The position numbers and the translations under genes are program-made. A model generated the notes under the pieces. The model worked only from the letters and a program-made list of their open reading frames with translations, did no database searches and was not told where the DNA came from. From Trichoplax sp. H2 (Eukaryota; Placozoa; Uniplacotomia; Trichoplacea): DNA of 64,000 bases. The stretch is from assembly GCA_003344405.1 (NCBI GenBank), contig NOWV01000214.1, positions 1 to 64,000 of the forward strand, written 5' to 3'. The first letter of the stretch is position 1, and every line of letters begins with the position of its first letter. Of this stretch, positions 48,193 to 59,202 are shown piece after piece.

Positions 48193-51100
48193 TTATATCG
48201 TTTTATTTGCTATAGTATCACGTGCAACTTGAAACGCAGCAATAAGCGATGAAAGTTGTATTTTCTCCGACGTCCCTGAAGCTAATCTATATCTATGATT
48301 AAAATCAATTAATTAAATGACAACACGTTACTTTCGGCATGCTATACGTGAAAGATGATTCGACATGTTAATTTAACAACTCTAAACATTAACTGAAAAA
48401 TCAACAGTAGAGCGCTTACTCTAGTTCTGCCATCTTATCTAGCAAGTGTATCCTGACGTCCGTCGGAAAGTCAACTGCAATACGTTGTAGGAATAAAGCG
48501 TTATAAATGATACTATCAAATATACCGTAGCACTAAAGCCATACAAGTAGTCAAAGATATCATAGACACAGCGACAATACTTACTTCGATGAATATATGC
48601 ATGGATATCCGTTAAAATATCATTTAAAGCCAGTCCTTTAGCTATTTTCAATTGCATTATATCTATAATAGTCCGAGATAATTAAACAGCTCAAAAAATA
48701 AAATATAGGCATATGTACCATAACTAGGTCTGTATCAACAACATACACGAATATCGATCTTTACGTAGCTAATATCAGATAAATAAGCACTACCGTTATA
48801 GGCACTACGAAAATCTTTATTGAGCATCCACTCGATAATATTAGCAATGTCTTCTTTTAAAGGATTGCCAGTACATAAATACACGTTGGTAGAATCAACA
48901 ACATCGTACGCCATGGATGTACTCTATTTTAAAAATCAGTTATTTTGAGGTTAATTTCGAATCTTTAAATGAATACTCTCTTATAACCATAATGATAAAT
49001 GGACCTGCAATATATTTAGAGCTCTTCTCATGTCCCCTTTAGATAGCTCTACAATCGCCTTGATACCATCAGCATCGATATTGACACTGTAAAAATGATA
49101 TCATTTCCATGCAAAATTTTATTGATAGCAATTACTATAAAACGCACATCTACAAGTATTCTCATATAGTCATTCATTTACCTTTCCTCATTTATAACGT
49201 GTTGTAGGCGATTGCACATTTGGTCTTCACTTAAGGGTGCAAATCGAAATCTGGTACATCTCGATTGTAAAGCAGGAATTATTTTCGATAGATAATTACA
49301 TATTATGCAAAACCGCGTATTATCCGTATACTTTTCAATAACTAACCAGAAATAAAAAAATATGCAATATTATCTATAATTCATAGTAATAAAATTTTTT
49401 GGAAAGAATAATAACTGCTACGTATTCGATTACCTCTTCTGAGGGCATTTTGAGCGTCGTTCGTCATCTCGTCCGCTTCGTCTAGAATGATTAGTTTCAA
49501 ATTTTTCCTAATTTTTTTAAGTTTGGATATGTGTCAATTAATTATAGCATTTAACAATGTAATGCTATCTTGGCTAAATTACAGTTTCAACGTTTAGCAT
49601 TAGCTACTGGATTGAGAAGGAAAAGCTTTGCTTGATTTTAAAATAATATCGAGATCGTAATCACGTCAGCATACTTGAATATAGTCCTTGTACTGGCGAA
49701 ATTCAGAATGGGGCCTCGAACTATTCCAATGCCTCTATCATCAGAAGCATTCAGCTATATAAAAGTGTAATTTCATTCGATAGTAAGTTAATCAACATTA
49801 CGTGGAAGAACCTGGTTTGAACAGGTCAGATCGAAATCGTATTACAGTATATGTGCAGTACAATAATTAGCGTAAGTATCTCCGCTACATATCTAAATAT
49901 TGTATCTTAGTGCTATAACTTAATGCATTCGTTCTCTAAGGCGCTATAATAAATTATAATTGCAACTATCATCATGATTATAATGAAATTGGCGTTGTAC
50001 AACACAGTCAATTTTGTTAATCATATACTGCATACGTAGCGCTTACTAGTTTCGCGTTAATATAATGAAGTTGTATTTCATTAGCGACAGAAATTGAATA
50101 GCGACCATGGCTATATTTACCTCTAACATCATGGAATTCAATTCCTTTGGTGAATACATAGTCTTAGCACAGGCTAAAATGGTGGAAGTTTTACCAGTTC
50201 CAGGAGGTCCATAAAATAGTAAATGGGGTAGGCGATCTTCCACAATAAATTTTTGAACTACGCATAGCGGAATACATAAAAGTGAATTGTACGAATAGCA
50301 TAGATAGCTCTACTTTAGTTTATTACTATACTGTATTAGTATATCAAATCAAAGACGTAGCATTATTAATCCATCATTAGACTTGGCTTCGTTTCAATAT
50401 ATAACTTGATCAGATATAAAGTATATGATACTGTAAACTGAAGCCGTTGTAGACTGTCATGACCGAAATGAAGGACATGACGAAGTAAAGGCTATAATTC
50501 TGTAATGAACCATAGCCTACAGTACTACCTGAATAGTAACTTAAGGTAGAGTATGATACAATGAAATCGCGCAACATACTTGTACTGATGATGTCCTTGT
50601 GAGAAATCAGCTCATCCAAACTTTGAGGACGGTATTTTTCTATCCTGTCAAGAGGAACGATAGATATCAGTTCAATGTAGTTCAAAAGAAACGATTAAGT
50701 GATACGAAATTTAGTTTTATCAGTGTTTCCACTATTGTTCATGCAGGGTAGTAAAATTAGCAGAGGTAAGCCATGCAATCTTCATTACTATTAACCGTAA
50801 ATAATCCACATAACTGGTTATTTAAGCCATGGCTGTCATACCGTGTTAATGATGAGTCCGCTATAAGAATGTTAACTTTATGATTAAATAGGGTATAACG
50901 TACTTTATGAGCAATTGCAACGTGATGACTACGCAAGGTTTGCTACTTATTTTTAGCTAAGCCATGCAGCAAGGATTAGAGCCAAACCATTTTTCTACAT
51001 CAATACCATAATGCTTGGGTATCACAACTGATGAAAATGAATGTCACAGTTTATAATAATCTAAATCTACTGCTTGCAACTAACGCTATCAGACGAGCAG

Positions 51101-51661
51101 TTCATCTTATCTCAACTGTACAATCAATTCTTATCTAGCAAAATTAGCTGATACTGTAGTGGAAGGCAGAGAGACAGCCATCGAGAACAACTTTAACATA
51201 TTACTGTAACGGCTAATTGAAAATGATAGCGTATCCAAACGTTGCGCATGAAAGATCTCGTATCTACAAGCTCGTGTTTATTACCAACGTCCCATACTAA
51301 AGTAACACGGCGATAGCAGTTTGAGATGGTTGCAGATTATCAGGATATAAAATTAATAGCATCATTTTACCAAGCTGCTTTATTGCAGCTGATCAACATG
51401 GCGAATGGTATCCATTATGATTCATCTTCATAAGGATCACGCAATTCTACGACTGTATCACAGTAACTATCTATATGCATTCACAATCGATGTACACTAT
51501 CGATAACTATATCCATTGTGGAAGGAAAAAAAGTTAGCTAAAGTAGTATACAGAAAGCGGTTATTATGCTAGTTTACGATCGATTAACAACAACAGTAAA
51601 AATGTCGGCAATGGCAAGCAATGTATTCTTCTTACCATGGTAAGTTTTTTCTATCCGTCAT
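48193..51661 (-). CDS. RFC5: Replication factor C subunit 5 (clamp-loader small subunit)
   Basis: RFC loads the PCNA clamp at primer-template junctions, and RFC5 is one of its AAA+ subunits. Exon 1 is only 26 bp (51636-51661, MTDRKNLPW) and is followed by a ~1-kb intron. Exon 2 (50580-50644) gives IEKYRPQSLDELISHKDI. Exon 3 (50121-50257) carries the Walker A GPPGTGKT. Then come NASDDRGIGIVRGPIL (about 49680-49745), Walker B LIILDEADEM (about 49440-49505), the SRC motif ALQSRCTRFRF (about 49200-49345), SKGDMRRALNILQ (about 49010-49090) and YLCTGNPLKEDIANIIEWML (about 48800-48920). The C-terminal collar includes KGLALNDILTDIHAYIH and SEKIQLSSLIAAFQVARD, ending at TAA 48193-48195. Phases of exons 1-3 agree. 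RFC5 rather than RFC2/4 is chosen because of RLPHLLFYGPPGTGKTSTIL and the collar wording. Confidence 0.95.
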
Positions 51662-52486
51662 GCTTGCATAAATTTAATCGATCAAGGACAATAAGAATAG
51701 AAGCTCTGTATATCAATGGATTCTACAGTAAAGCTACTTTATCCATCCACTGCAAGTGGAAAAAATGGCCAGGCTAGCTCAGAAGTTGTGGCTGCAGCAC
51801 TGCAGAGATTTGTTGTCGGGACAACCTTTCACCAGCCTTGAGGTCAACGATGCTGTTGCTACAGTATAGAGCAACGATCGTACTAGCAGCCTAGGGGGTG
51901 GTATAACATCGCCGTTTGCGCTGGTGTCGCTGCAGTATAGTGTCTTATACAGGCGATCATTGACTGACATTAAACCGTCAATTTCATACCAAGCGAAGCG
52001 GATACCTTTGGCGCGAAAAAGGGATGCTACACCGGGGGGGGGGGGGCTGAGATATGGTGACTTGCGTTGTCCAATACGCAAACTGTATCAACTGCATAAG
52101 GCGATACTATACCCTTGTATTCGAGGCAAAGTATGGTACTGTATACTATGTGATAGCTGCTGCGTGTAAAATGAACTACCATCCCCTTCTATCATAGATC
52201 ATATCGTCAGTATGTTGAAAACGATCCAAGCAGTGACAACGATTGTGCACAGTGCAAATTCATCCATTCTCAGCTTATTTACCTTCGTCTTAATCTGCCA
52301 AACACCATGCTTAGGGGATTGGATTAGGCTTGGATGGTAGATTAAAAGCCAATATTATTTTAAGCAAGAGTGATCACTGGTGATCTTTTATCTTAAAGGC
52401 TATCACTGAGCTCCTCTACTGAGTTGTTATCCTTTCTACCATGGAATGATCAACATCTGGACTAATAAAACAACTGCAATAAAATA
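51662..52486. promoter_or_regulatory. Divergent promoter region between RFC5 and ZSWIM7
   Basis: The start codons are 825 bp apart and point away from each other. The region is GC-richer than its flanks and contains a run of 13 G at 52034-52046. Overlapping frames on both strands at 51779-52081 and 51924-52169 are probably a by-product of this composition. Confidence 0.5.
52034..52046 (+). repeat. Homopolymer of 13 G
   Basis: ACACC is followed by 13 consecutive G and then CTGAG. It is the only long G run in the window. Its length is likely unstable and subject to sequencing error. Confidence 0.95.
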
Positions 52487-54613
52487 ATGCCCGATGTCCT
52501 TGATGACGTGATGATCCAGCTATTTGCAGAAGTGGCTACCAGCTACAAGTTGTATAAGCGAAGTAAGTCTTCTTAGAAGAATACCTTTTACTTACTATTA
52601 CCGTATAACTTGAACAGATACTTACTTAAAAACAGGCTATTATAAAGGTTGTACGGTAATATCCAAGATAGAGACTCGATACAACAAGTTGTATCCATTT
52701 CAATTTGGTTCCATCGTACAGTCCATTAGCTGCACATTATCTTAGATGCTGTAAGACTAGTTAATGTAGTGACTGTTGTGACAGCAATCTATGGCTTATA
52801 TGTATCTCTAGTGTACGTCTAATGAATACTTTAAGTTGCAATCAAAGTGGGTGCTACTCAATGGTAGTTGAAACAAGGCTGGGGACATGTCAAGGCGCAT
52901 TTCTTGTCTAAAGTGAACTCTCCACTATACTTACTTTTGAATCCCTTGACATGGTAGCCTATCACCAATCCAGTCGTGTCTCTTTCTCCAAAAAACAAAG
53001 TTAGAATTGTAAATCAAGCACCCTTAATTCAGGAACTAATAAAAATCTCATGACGCGATAACGATCGATCTTTGTGAAATAATTATCTTAAGTTCGATTT
53101 CAAGTAGTCATAAAATTATTAAACTGTATTATTAACTTGAAAGGAATTACAATTGGTGGAGTAATGATGTACTGTTCGTGTTTAATACAATCATGAAACA
53201 CTATTACAGCTATCTTATTGACTAACATAATGCTCTCTATTTGCTTTCAGTAACCAATAACATCCTCCTGGCGTAAGTATCTATGAATATTATCCTGAAT
53301 AGCTGAAGATATTAGTATCGACTCAGCTTAGGGAGACTTTTACTTGTAGCGATACTCATATTGAAGTTAATTGTTTAACGAATGTAGTATAATCATCCTA
53401 TTTATTATAGTATATGAATAATCACTTGCAAAAATGGATCGTGCAAGTTGATGCAAAGGCTATCATTCTATAATTTTCCAATAGTATTGTCAGTCTAAAT
53501 TATGCGCTCTTAGGATATCACATCGACATTGTATCTTTGGTCGAATTCAGTTAAAATCATGATGGCATACACTAGTTGAAGCACCTTTTATGAGTGTTTC
53601 TTTCAGATACGTAGTAAAACGTTGCTGTAATACAGTTATAAAATATTCATTCTAGCAATTGGATGCTCTTCTATAGAATGAGTGATTTTCTCGTATTAAT
53701 CTCCGTTATCCCAACTGTAGGTTGCATTTTTTATTTCAATCCACGTTATTACCAGCGCTAGATTTGGTCGATTCTGCAAATGTCGTAAAGTATGTTTCAA
53801 CTAGCGGCAGAACTGCCTATCAGGTAAGGGATAGATAATACATCAACTTTATTCATGTAGAGAATTGTCTGACTGATAATGAAACTCTTAAAAAAACGTA
53901 CCCTTACAACGTGAAGGTAACAGGATTAAGTGGCGAAAAGTATGTCTGCTTTCAAAAGTTAAAGTACTGTAGCTGCCCGAGCTATCTACACTCTGGTATG
54001 CCACGTGAATGAATAACATCGTGTAATCGCTTTTGGATATTGCATTCCTTTTGTAGTTCTAACTGATACATCTATTTTTATGTATGGATACTTTTGATCG
54101 CATTTTTATCGGCAAAAATTAGTATTACCGAAAAATATTATCTTGGTAAGCTTTATTTACTTGTTGATTGATATGTAACCAAACGATTCTATTAAGCAAT
54201 ATTGTAAACATGAGTGCAAGTGTTGAGTAAAAAGTTTGACGATCGATTTATTTTGTCGGTCTGTGTAATTGTATGTGTGTGGTAGTATACGCGGTAGTTT
54301 ATTCATTAGATTCCTCCAAAGTAAGTGCGTGTGTCATAACTGTTAGTGCTGTAGTGGAGTCTATGATCTAAACAGTGAGAAGCATATTGTCAGTTGCTTC
54401 CTAGAAGTTATTCAGTCATTGAGTTTGTATTTTTGACTATTATTATGATGAAATCATTTTATTTTTATTATTGAAAAGTGCAAGCATCGCTTAGCGGTCG
54501 AATTAGTTGAAGCCATGGATGTATGCCCCATCTGGAATGTATCCGATGAAGAATTGAGTGCGTTCTTAAATCATTGTGCTAACAGTTTTATCATCACATC
54601 TGGAAAGAATTAA
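52487..54613 (+). CDS. ZSWIM7: ZSWIM7/SWS1, SWIM zinc-finger homologous-recombination factor
   Basis: SWS1 proteins work with RAD51 paralogue-like partners (Shu complex) to promote RAD51 function in homologous recombination and meiosis. Exons: 52487-52562 (MPDVLDDVMIQLFAEVA), a 22-bp microexon 53251-53272, 53721-53823 (FLFQSTLLPALDLVDS, SGRTAYQ), 53917-53995 (KYVCFQKLKYCSCPSYLH) and the last exon 54479-54613 (CKHRLAVELVEAMD). The SWIM ligands CxC..CxH are present as CSC and CKH. The link between the last two exons is unresolved. A segment at 54057-54082 (VLTDTSIFM) fits the family wording but would need a non-canonical donor. An 11-bp microexon at 54310-54320 with GTAAGT keeps the frame but shortens the loop. 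Length of about 130-140 residues matches the family. Confidence 0.88.
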
Positions 54614-55524
54614 ACCAATATTGGAGATACTATGTACTCGTATAATATAAAAAGTGTTTATGTACCCCATGTTATATAGTGATGAATGGATATTGTAAGA
54701 TAATCAAGGATGAAACAATTTTATGTGCTCGTGTATAGGGGTTCTCATCGAATTGCTGCAAACGTCTATACCCTATCACTATTTATTTTTGTTTCAGCTG
54801 GTATTTGAGTCACTGGCCTCTACTTTTTCTTCAATCGCTTGACCAGTAGTAGACTTGCAAAATCAGCGTTGATAGACTGCGTGACGTCGTCGTTTTGTAA
54901 TTTTAGTTTTGTACTCTTGAATTTAAAAATTTCAGATAAACTACAAGAATATCCAACCGAAGCGATGGTACAGCATTTGTTGTTGACAACGTTGGCTACA
55001 GGGCTTGATCGACGACCTTTATCCGAAATGATGAACATGATATTGTACAGTACATAATTTGTGCTATCTGTTAGTCCGTTAAAGCTATCAATTTTGGTCA
55101 TGACTCTGACTGATGGTCTTCAATTAATAAAATACAGTTGATCCACCATGATATTGTATAGTACAACTGTATCGAGTTATTGAAGGTATTTCATAAGTAA
55201 TCCACTTCAATCCTTAGTAAACAAGCGTACATACTGTTTATTCGTCTATTATAATCAATCAGCAAGTTCATTCATTCTATAACCTTTATTGGCATGACTA
55301 TTAATTAATAATTAGCATAGGCATTCATTTGCTCTCTCCATTTTGGGAAAAGGTTATGGTTTGACTCAACTCCTGTTGAGGAATACTAAAACGAATCTCC
55401 TAGGAAGCATTAGCTACTGCTAAATCGAACGAAAATTGAACTATTTTTATATTTGAACTTTGGACAAATTATAGCAGTCCAATTTAGGAGGGTGAGACCT
55501 TGTCTAAAAAAATTAACAGAAAAA
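54614..55524. other. Intergenic, no gene recognised
   Basis: Opposed frames at 54820-55101 (-) and 54839-55057 (+) overlap one another and show no motif. ATGATATTGTA(C/T)AGTACA occurs near 55037 and 55149. The repeat array starts to the right. Confidence 0.4.
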
Positions 55525-56990
55525 TATGACCACCGTTATTCAGCATGATTTATCACCCACTCGATGATCAGTGGGATTATACTCTCGCAAGATGTCAACT
55601 ACTTAACCTTAATTAATGATGATCTTTCTATTGATATAGTTAGCATAGCCATTCATTCGCTCCCTCCATTTTTAGAAATGGTTATAATTTGACTCATCTC
55701 AGGTGATGAATACCCCTATTCAAGATGATGTAGCATATACTCGATCATCAGTAGATGATATACTCTCGCCAGATGTAAACTACTTAACCTTAACTAATGA
55801 TGGTCTTTCTATTGATATACATAGCATAGCCATTCGTTCGCTCCTCCATTTCCAAAAATGGAGGAGCGTTTGACTCATCTCAGGTGACGAATACCAGTGC
55901 TCCATACAATCCTATTTAAGATGATGTAGCATATACTGTACTGTACTCGATCATCAGTAGATGATATACTCTCGCAAGATGTCAACTACTTAACCTTAAT
56001 TAATGATGATCTTTCTATTGATATACTTAGCATAGCCATTCATTCTCTCCTCCATTTTTTGGAAATGGAGGAGAGTTTGACTCATCTCAGGTGATGAATA
56101 CCAGTGCTCCATACAATCCTATTCAACATGATGTAGCATATACTCGATCATCAGTGGATGATATACTCTCGCAAGATGTCAACTACTTAACCTTAATTAA
56201 TGATGATCTTTCTATTGATATACTTAACATAGCCATTCGTTCGCTCCTCCATTTCCAAAAATGGAGGAGCGTTTGACTCATCTCAGGTGATGAATACCAG
56301 TGCTCCATACAATCCTATTCAACATGATGTAGCATATACTCGATCATCAGTGGATGATATACTCTCGCAAGATGTAAACTGCTTAACCTTAACTAATGGT
56401 GATCTTTCTATTGATATACTTAACATAGCCATTCATTCGCTCCTCCATTTTTGGAAATGGAGGAGCGTTTGACTCATCTCAGGTGATGAATACCAGTGCT
56501 CCATACAATCCTATTTAACATGATGTAGCATATACTCGATCATCAGTAGATGATATATTCTCGCAAGATGTAAACTGCTTAACCTTAACTAATGGTGATC
56601 TTTCTGTTGATATACTTAACATAGCCATTCATTCTCTCCTCCATTTTTTGGAAATGGAGGAGCGTTTGACTCATCTCAGGTGACGAATACCAGTGCTCCA
56701 TACAATCCTATTCAACATGATGTAGCATATACTCGATCATCAGTAGATAATATACTCTCGCAAGATGTCAACTACTTAACCTTAATTAATGATGATCTTT
56801 CTATTGATATACTTAACATAGCCATTCATTCGCTCCCTCCATTTTTAGAAATGGTTATGATTTGACTCATCTCAGGTGATGAATACCCCTATTCAACATG
56901 ATATAGCATATACTCGATCATCAGTGGATGATATACTCTCGCAAGATGTCAACTAGTTAACCTTAACTAATGGATGATGATCTTTCTATT
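55525..56990 (+). repeat. Tandem array, about eight copies of a ~196-bp unit with an internal hairpin
   Basis: Each unit contains ATGTAGCATATACTCGATCA, GATGATATACTCTCGCAAGA, CTTAACCTTAA.TAATG, TGATCTTTCTATTGATATAC and CATAGCCATTC, then a hairpin and TTTGACTCATCTCAGGTGA. The GATCTTTCTATTGATAT phrase recurs from 55618 to 56985. Five inner units carry a hairpin with 13-bp arms (55839-55868, 56045-56075, 56242-56271, 56438-56467 and about 56634-56664). Outer units have lost the right arm. The unit is not a multiple of three, so the repeated 61-codon frames inside it are not taken as genes. Confidence 0.92.
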
Positions 56991-56999
56991 TATATCAGC

Positions 57000-57840
57000 A
57001 AAATTGTTTATGCATTTAATATTCTTTTCGATGCATTCTCCAGGTTAGTCTGCATGCTATCCTGGATCGAACTCGATAGTAACGTATAGGATGCGAGCGC
57101 TATTTCCGTCATCGACCTGTACATGACGACAGGATTAGGTAACGCCTCTATTTTTAGCCATGACCTAATACCCTGGGTAAGGAATGGCCGTCTTGATACT
57201 GAACTCGGAGGGAGTCTGACTTGTAGTCAAAAATCACTCTTCAAGACTAGTGTATGGCACCCTATATTGAATGACTGAGTCCATATCAAATACCACTCAC
57301 TCATCACTCGATCTCCTGCTTGAAAAGACATGGAGAGAAAGTCTCTTAGTAGCATCCCCTTTATTTTACGTGTCACAACATCGTATTGAGTTGGAAATAG
57401 CTGCAAGAAGCGATCGAATGTAGGAACTACAGGAGGATTTAACCGACAAATTGGGTAGTCTATCGCTCCATGCATTTTCAAGGTGGCGGCCTGTGCTGCG
57501 TCATTTTCCAGTACAGACCAGTAGTATACTGTAGGATACAGTAGTGTAGACAAGGGATGCTGTATGGAGATTTCCCCAATGTGGTACAGTACCCTGGTCA
57601 AAATGGTAGCCGTCACCCCACCACAGCGTGTGACATTTATTTTGCACGTGGCAAAACGCCTCCACGCACCTGTCCGTTACGATCATGTACGGAATGCTAC
57701 CCACGAGCAGTATACACTATATCGTACAGTACGTACAGTACCATGATGGACACCTGACTCGTGGTCTGCAAAACTAATGTCACCCCGGTTGGCTTTTTTT
57801 TCTTGCCTACAGTACACTGACGTCAATGGTGGTGAGTTCT
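57000..57840. other. Intergenic with an unrecognised 129-codon frame
   Basis: The frame at 57227-57616 (-) is long for this AT-rich sequence and could encode a soluble protein (NPPVVPTFDRFLQLFP, LLRDFLSMSFQAGDRV), but I recognise no domain and see no clear splice partners. It may be an exon, a relic or chance. A CGTACAGTACGTACAGTA run lies at about 57722. Confidence 0.35.
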
Positions 57841-57877
57841 CGGGCCGTCCCGGTCCGGTTCGGTCCGATCCGGTCCC
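57841..57877. promoter_or_regulatory. CGGTCC short repeat upstream of the R-SNARE
   Basis: CCCGGTCCGGTTCGGTCCGA is followed by TCCGGTCCC, about 230 bp upstream of the R-SNARE ATG. It closely matches 15061-15096. Inferred promoter element. Confidence 0.4.
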
Positions 57878-58104
57878 ATACGTACTGTAACTACAACTGC
57901 TGTCAACGGTCATTTTCTCTTCGCTTCACTCTTCGACGACCACGACCTCCCCCCCCTAAGGAAGTGATTTGCCACCCCTGCCTGGACGACTTCCATCTTG
58001 GATTGCTAATCCATTCCAACTTTGTTTCTTGATTTCTTCCACCTTTGCCCACTCTAGAAGTTGTTCTTCTCCTTTCCATCCTACTATAATCAATACGTTA
58101 AAGC

Positions 58105-58398
58105 ATGGAGTCGCACAATAACTACAATACCAACAGCAATGTGAACGCATTACAAACGCAAGTCAACGATGTCAAAGATATTTGCCGTGATAACCTGGAG
58201 AAAGTGCTAGAACGCGATGGTAAATTAAGCGATTTAGAAGGCAAATGCGATGAATTACAAGTCCAATCGATGCAATTCCACAAGACAGCCACTGCAATCA
58301 AGCGAAAATACTGGTGGAAAAACATGAAAATGTGGATTATTATCGCCGTTATCGTTATTGTCATCATTACCGTCATCATCGTGGCATCGACCACTTAA
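58105..58398 (+). CDS. Synaptobrevin/VAMP-family R-SNARE, 97 residues, intronless
   Basis: R-SNAREs sit on vesicles and zip with Q-SNAREs to drive membrane fusion. After a short polar N-terminus, residues 16-72 form the v-SNARE helix: VNDVKDICRDNLEKVLERD and KLSDLEGKCDELQ, with the zero-layer arginine at R28. The conserved juxtamembrane KRKYWWKN follows, and then one hydrophobic C-terminal anchor (about residues 77-94, rich in I and V) ends at ASTT. It resembles VAMP2/3/8; the exact subtype is not assigned. The whole gene is one exon, and a run of 14 A begins within the stop codon (58397-58410). Together these hint at a retrocopy, although an intact frame argues for function. A CGGTCC repeat lies upstream. 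Confidence 0.95.
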   Translation: MESHNNYNTNSNVNALQTQVNDVKDICRDNLEKVLERDGKLSDLEGKCDELQVQSMQFHKTATAIKRKYWWKNMKMWIIIAVIVIVIITVIIVASTT

Positions 58399-58679
58399 AA
58401 AAAAAAAAAATATGTTTGTATTTTTCTGTTGCTGTTTTGCAGGGATAACAATGCTACCAGTATCCTAGCGGTAACCATTTCCTATCCCATCCTACAGTAA
58501 TAGAATTCAACTATCGATCATCGATAGTAATTAATATATATATATATATTTGTGTATAAATAGATAATGTGATGTAAAGTTAACTTAATGAGTAAAGTGG
58601 AGTAATGGACAACAGCCATGCTGATCGATGAAAAGATTGGTTGAAAAAATGATTTATTGCTTTGAAGGAAGATGGCGTA

Positions 58680-58935
58680 GAGTCTCACTTTTTCTTGGTC
58701 TATCTAAAGTGAAAAAGAAAGCTATCAAAATGGGTGTATTGATGGAGAAGCAAGAACCGCCTGTTCTAACGGGTCTTGTCCCATTTCGTTGCATACCCTA
58801 GTTGTAGTTCTATCCAGTAGGCATGGCGCACAGTCTCATTTTACAGCCTATCGGGTGTGCAACAGAACGCCATCAAAATGGGTGTGTTGATGGAGAAGCA
58901 ACCATGGCCATCGCCTTGTTCCCATTTCTCCAATG
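58680..58935 (+). repeat. Two-copy direct repeat of about 110 bp
   Basis: AGTCTCA.TTT, then ATCAAAATGGGTGT.TTGATG, GAGAAGCAA and TTGT.CCCATTTC occur at 58680-58790 and 58831-58930 with moderate divergence. The second copy leads straight into the small frame at 58933. Confidence 0.65.
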
Positions 58936-59202
58936 CTATTTCCATGCTTACCGATGATGATGATGATATTGTGGTTGTTGTATCCAGTAAATTCATATTG
59001 TAAAGATGAATTGACATCGGATGGAGAATTTTTCAATATCAATCAAAGCATGCAGCAAATTCATCCTGGAGTCATGGAAATTGGACGTTATGCCATAGTA
59101 TTTTTGATCCATTTTCAGCCTGCTTTTCATTGTATCACACGACCAATTTTATGGACAATCAAAGAAATGTTTGCAGCGCTCTGTCGCCAACATGATCATT
59201 AA
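58933..59202 (+). CDS. Hypothetical small protein with signal-like N-terminus
   Basis: An 89-codon frame begins MLFPCLPMMMMILWLLYPVN, a hydrophobic stretch like a signal peptide or anchor, followed by a polar part (KDELTSDGEFFNINQ) and a second hydrophobic stretch around residues 53-75. No family is recognised. It lies about 530 bp after the R-SNARE on the same strand. It could be a real small secreted or membrane protein or a chance frame. Confidence 0.25.
   Translation: MLFPCLPMMMMILWLLYPVNSYCKDELTSDGEFFNINQSMQQIHPGVMEIGRYAIVFLIHFQPAFHCITRPILWTIKEMFAALCRQHDH

Noticed and set aside
51779-52169. 100-codon minus and 81-codon plus frames over the RFC5-ZSWIM7 promoter
   Set aside because: Both run through the G13 homopolymer and simple GC-rich DNA, and neither resembles a known protein.
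54820-55101. Overlapping opposed frames (54820-55101 minus, 54839-55057 plus)
   Set aside because: Neither has a motif or splice partners; probably chance.
55839-56664. Hairpins of the 196-bp array as microRNA precursors
   Set aside because: The arms are only 13 bp with 4-5-base loops and cannot be extended by pairing of the flanks, too short for a Drosha or Dicer substrate.
56091-56865. Three similar 61-codon frames (56091, 56287, 56680) that could be a tandem gene family
   Set aside because: They are windows on the ~196-bp repeat; the unit length is not a multiple of three, other copies lack the frame, and no gene signals were seen.
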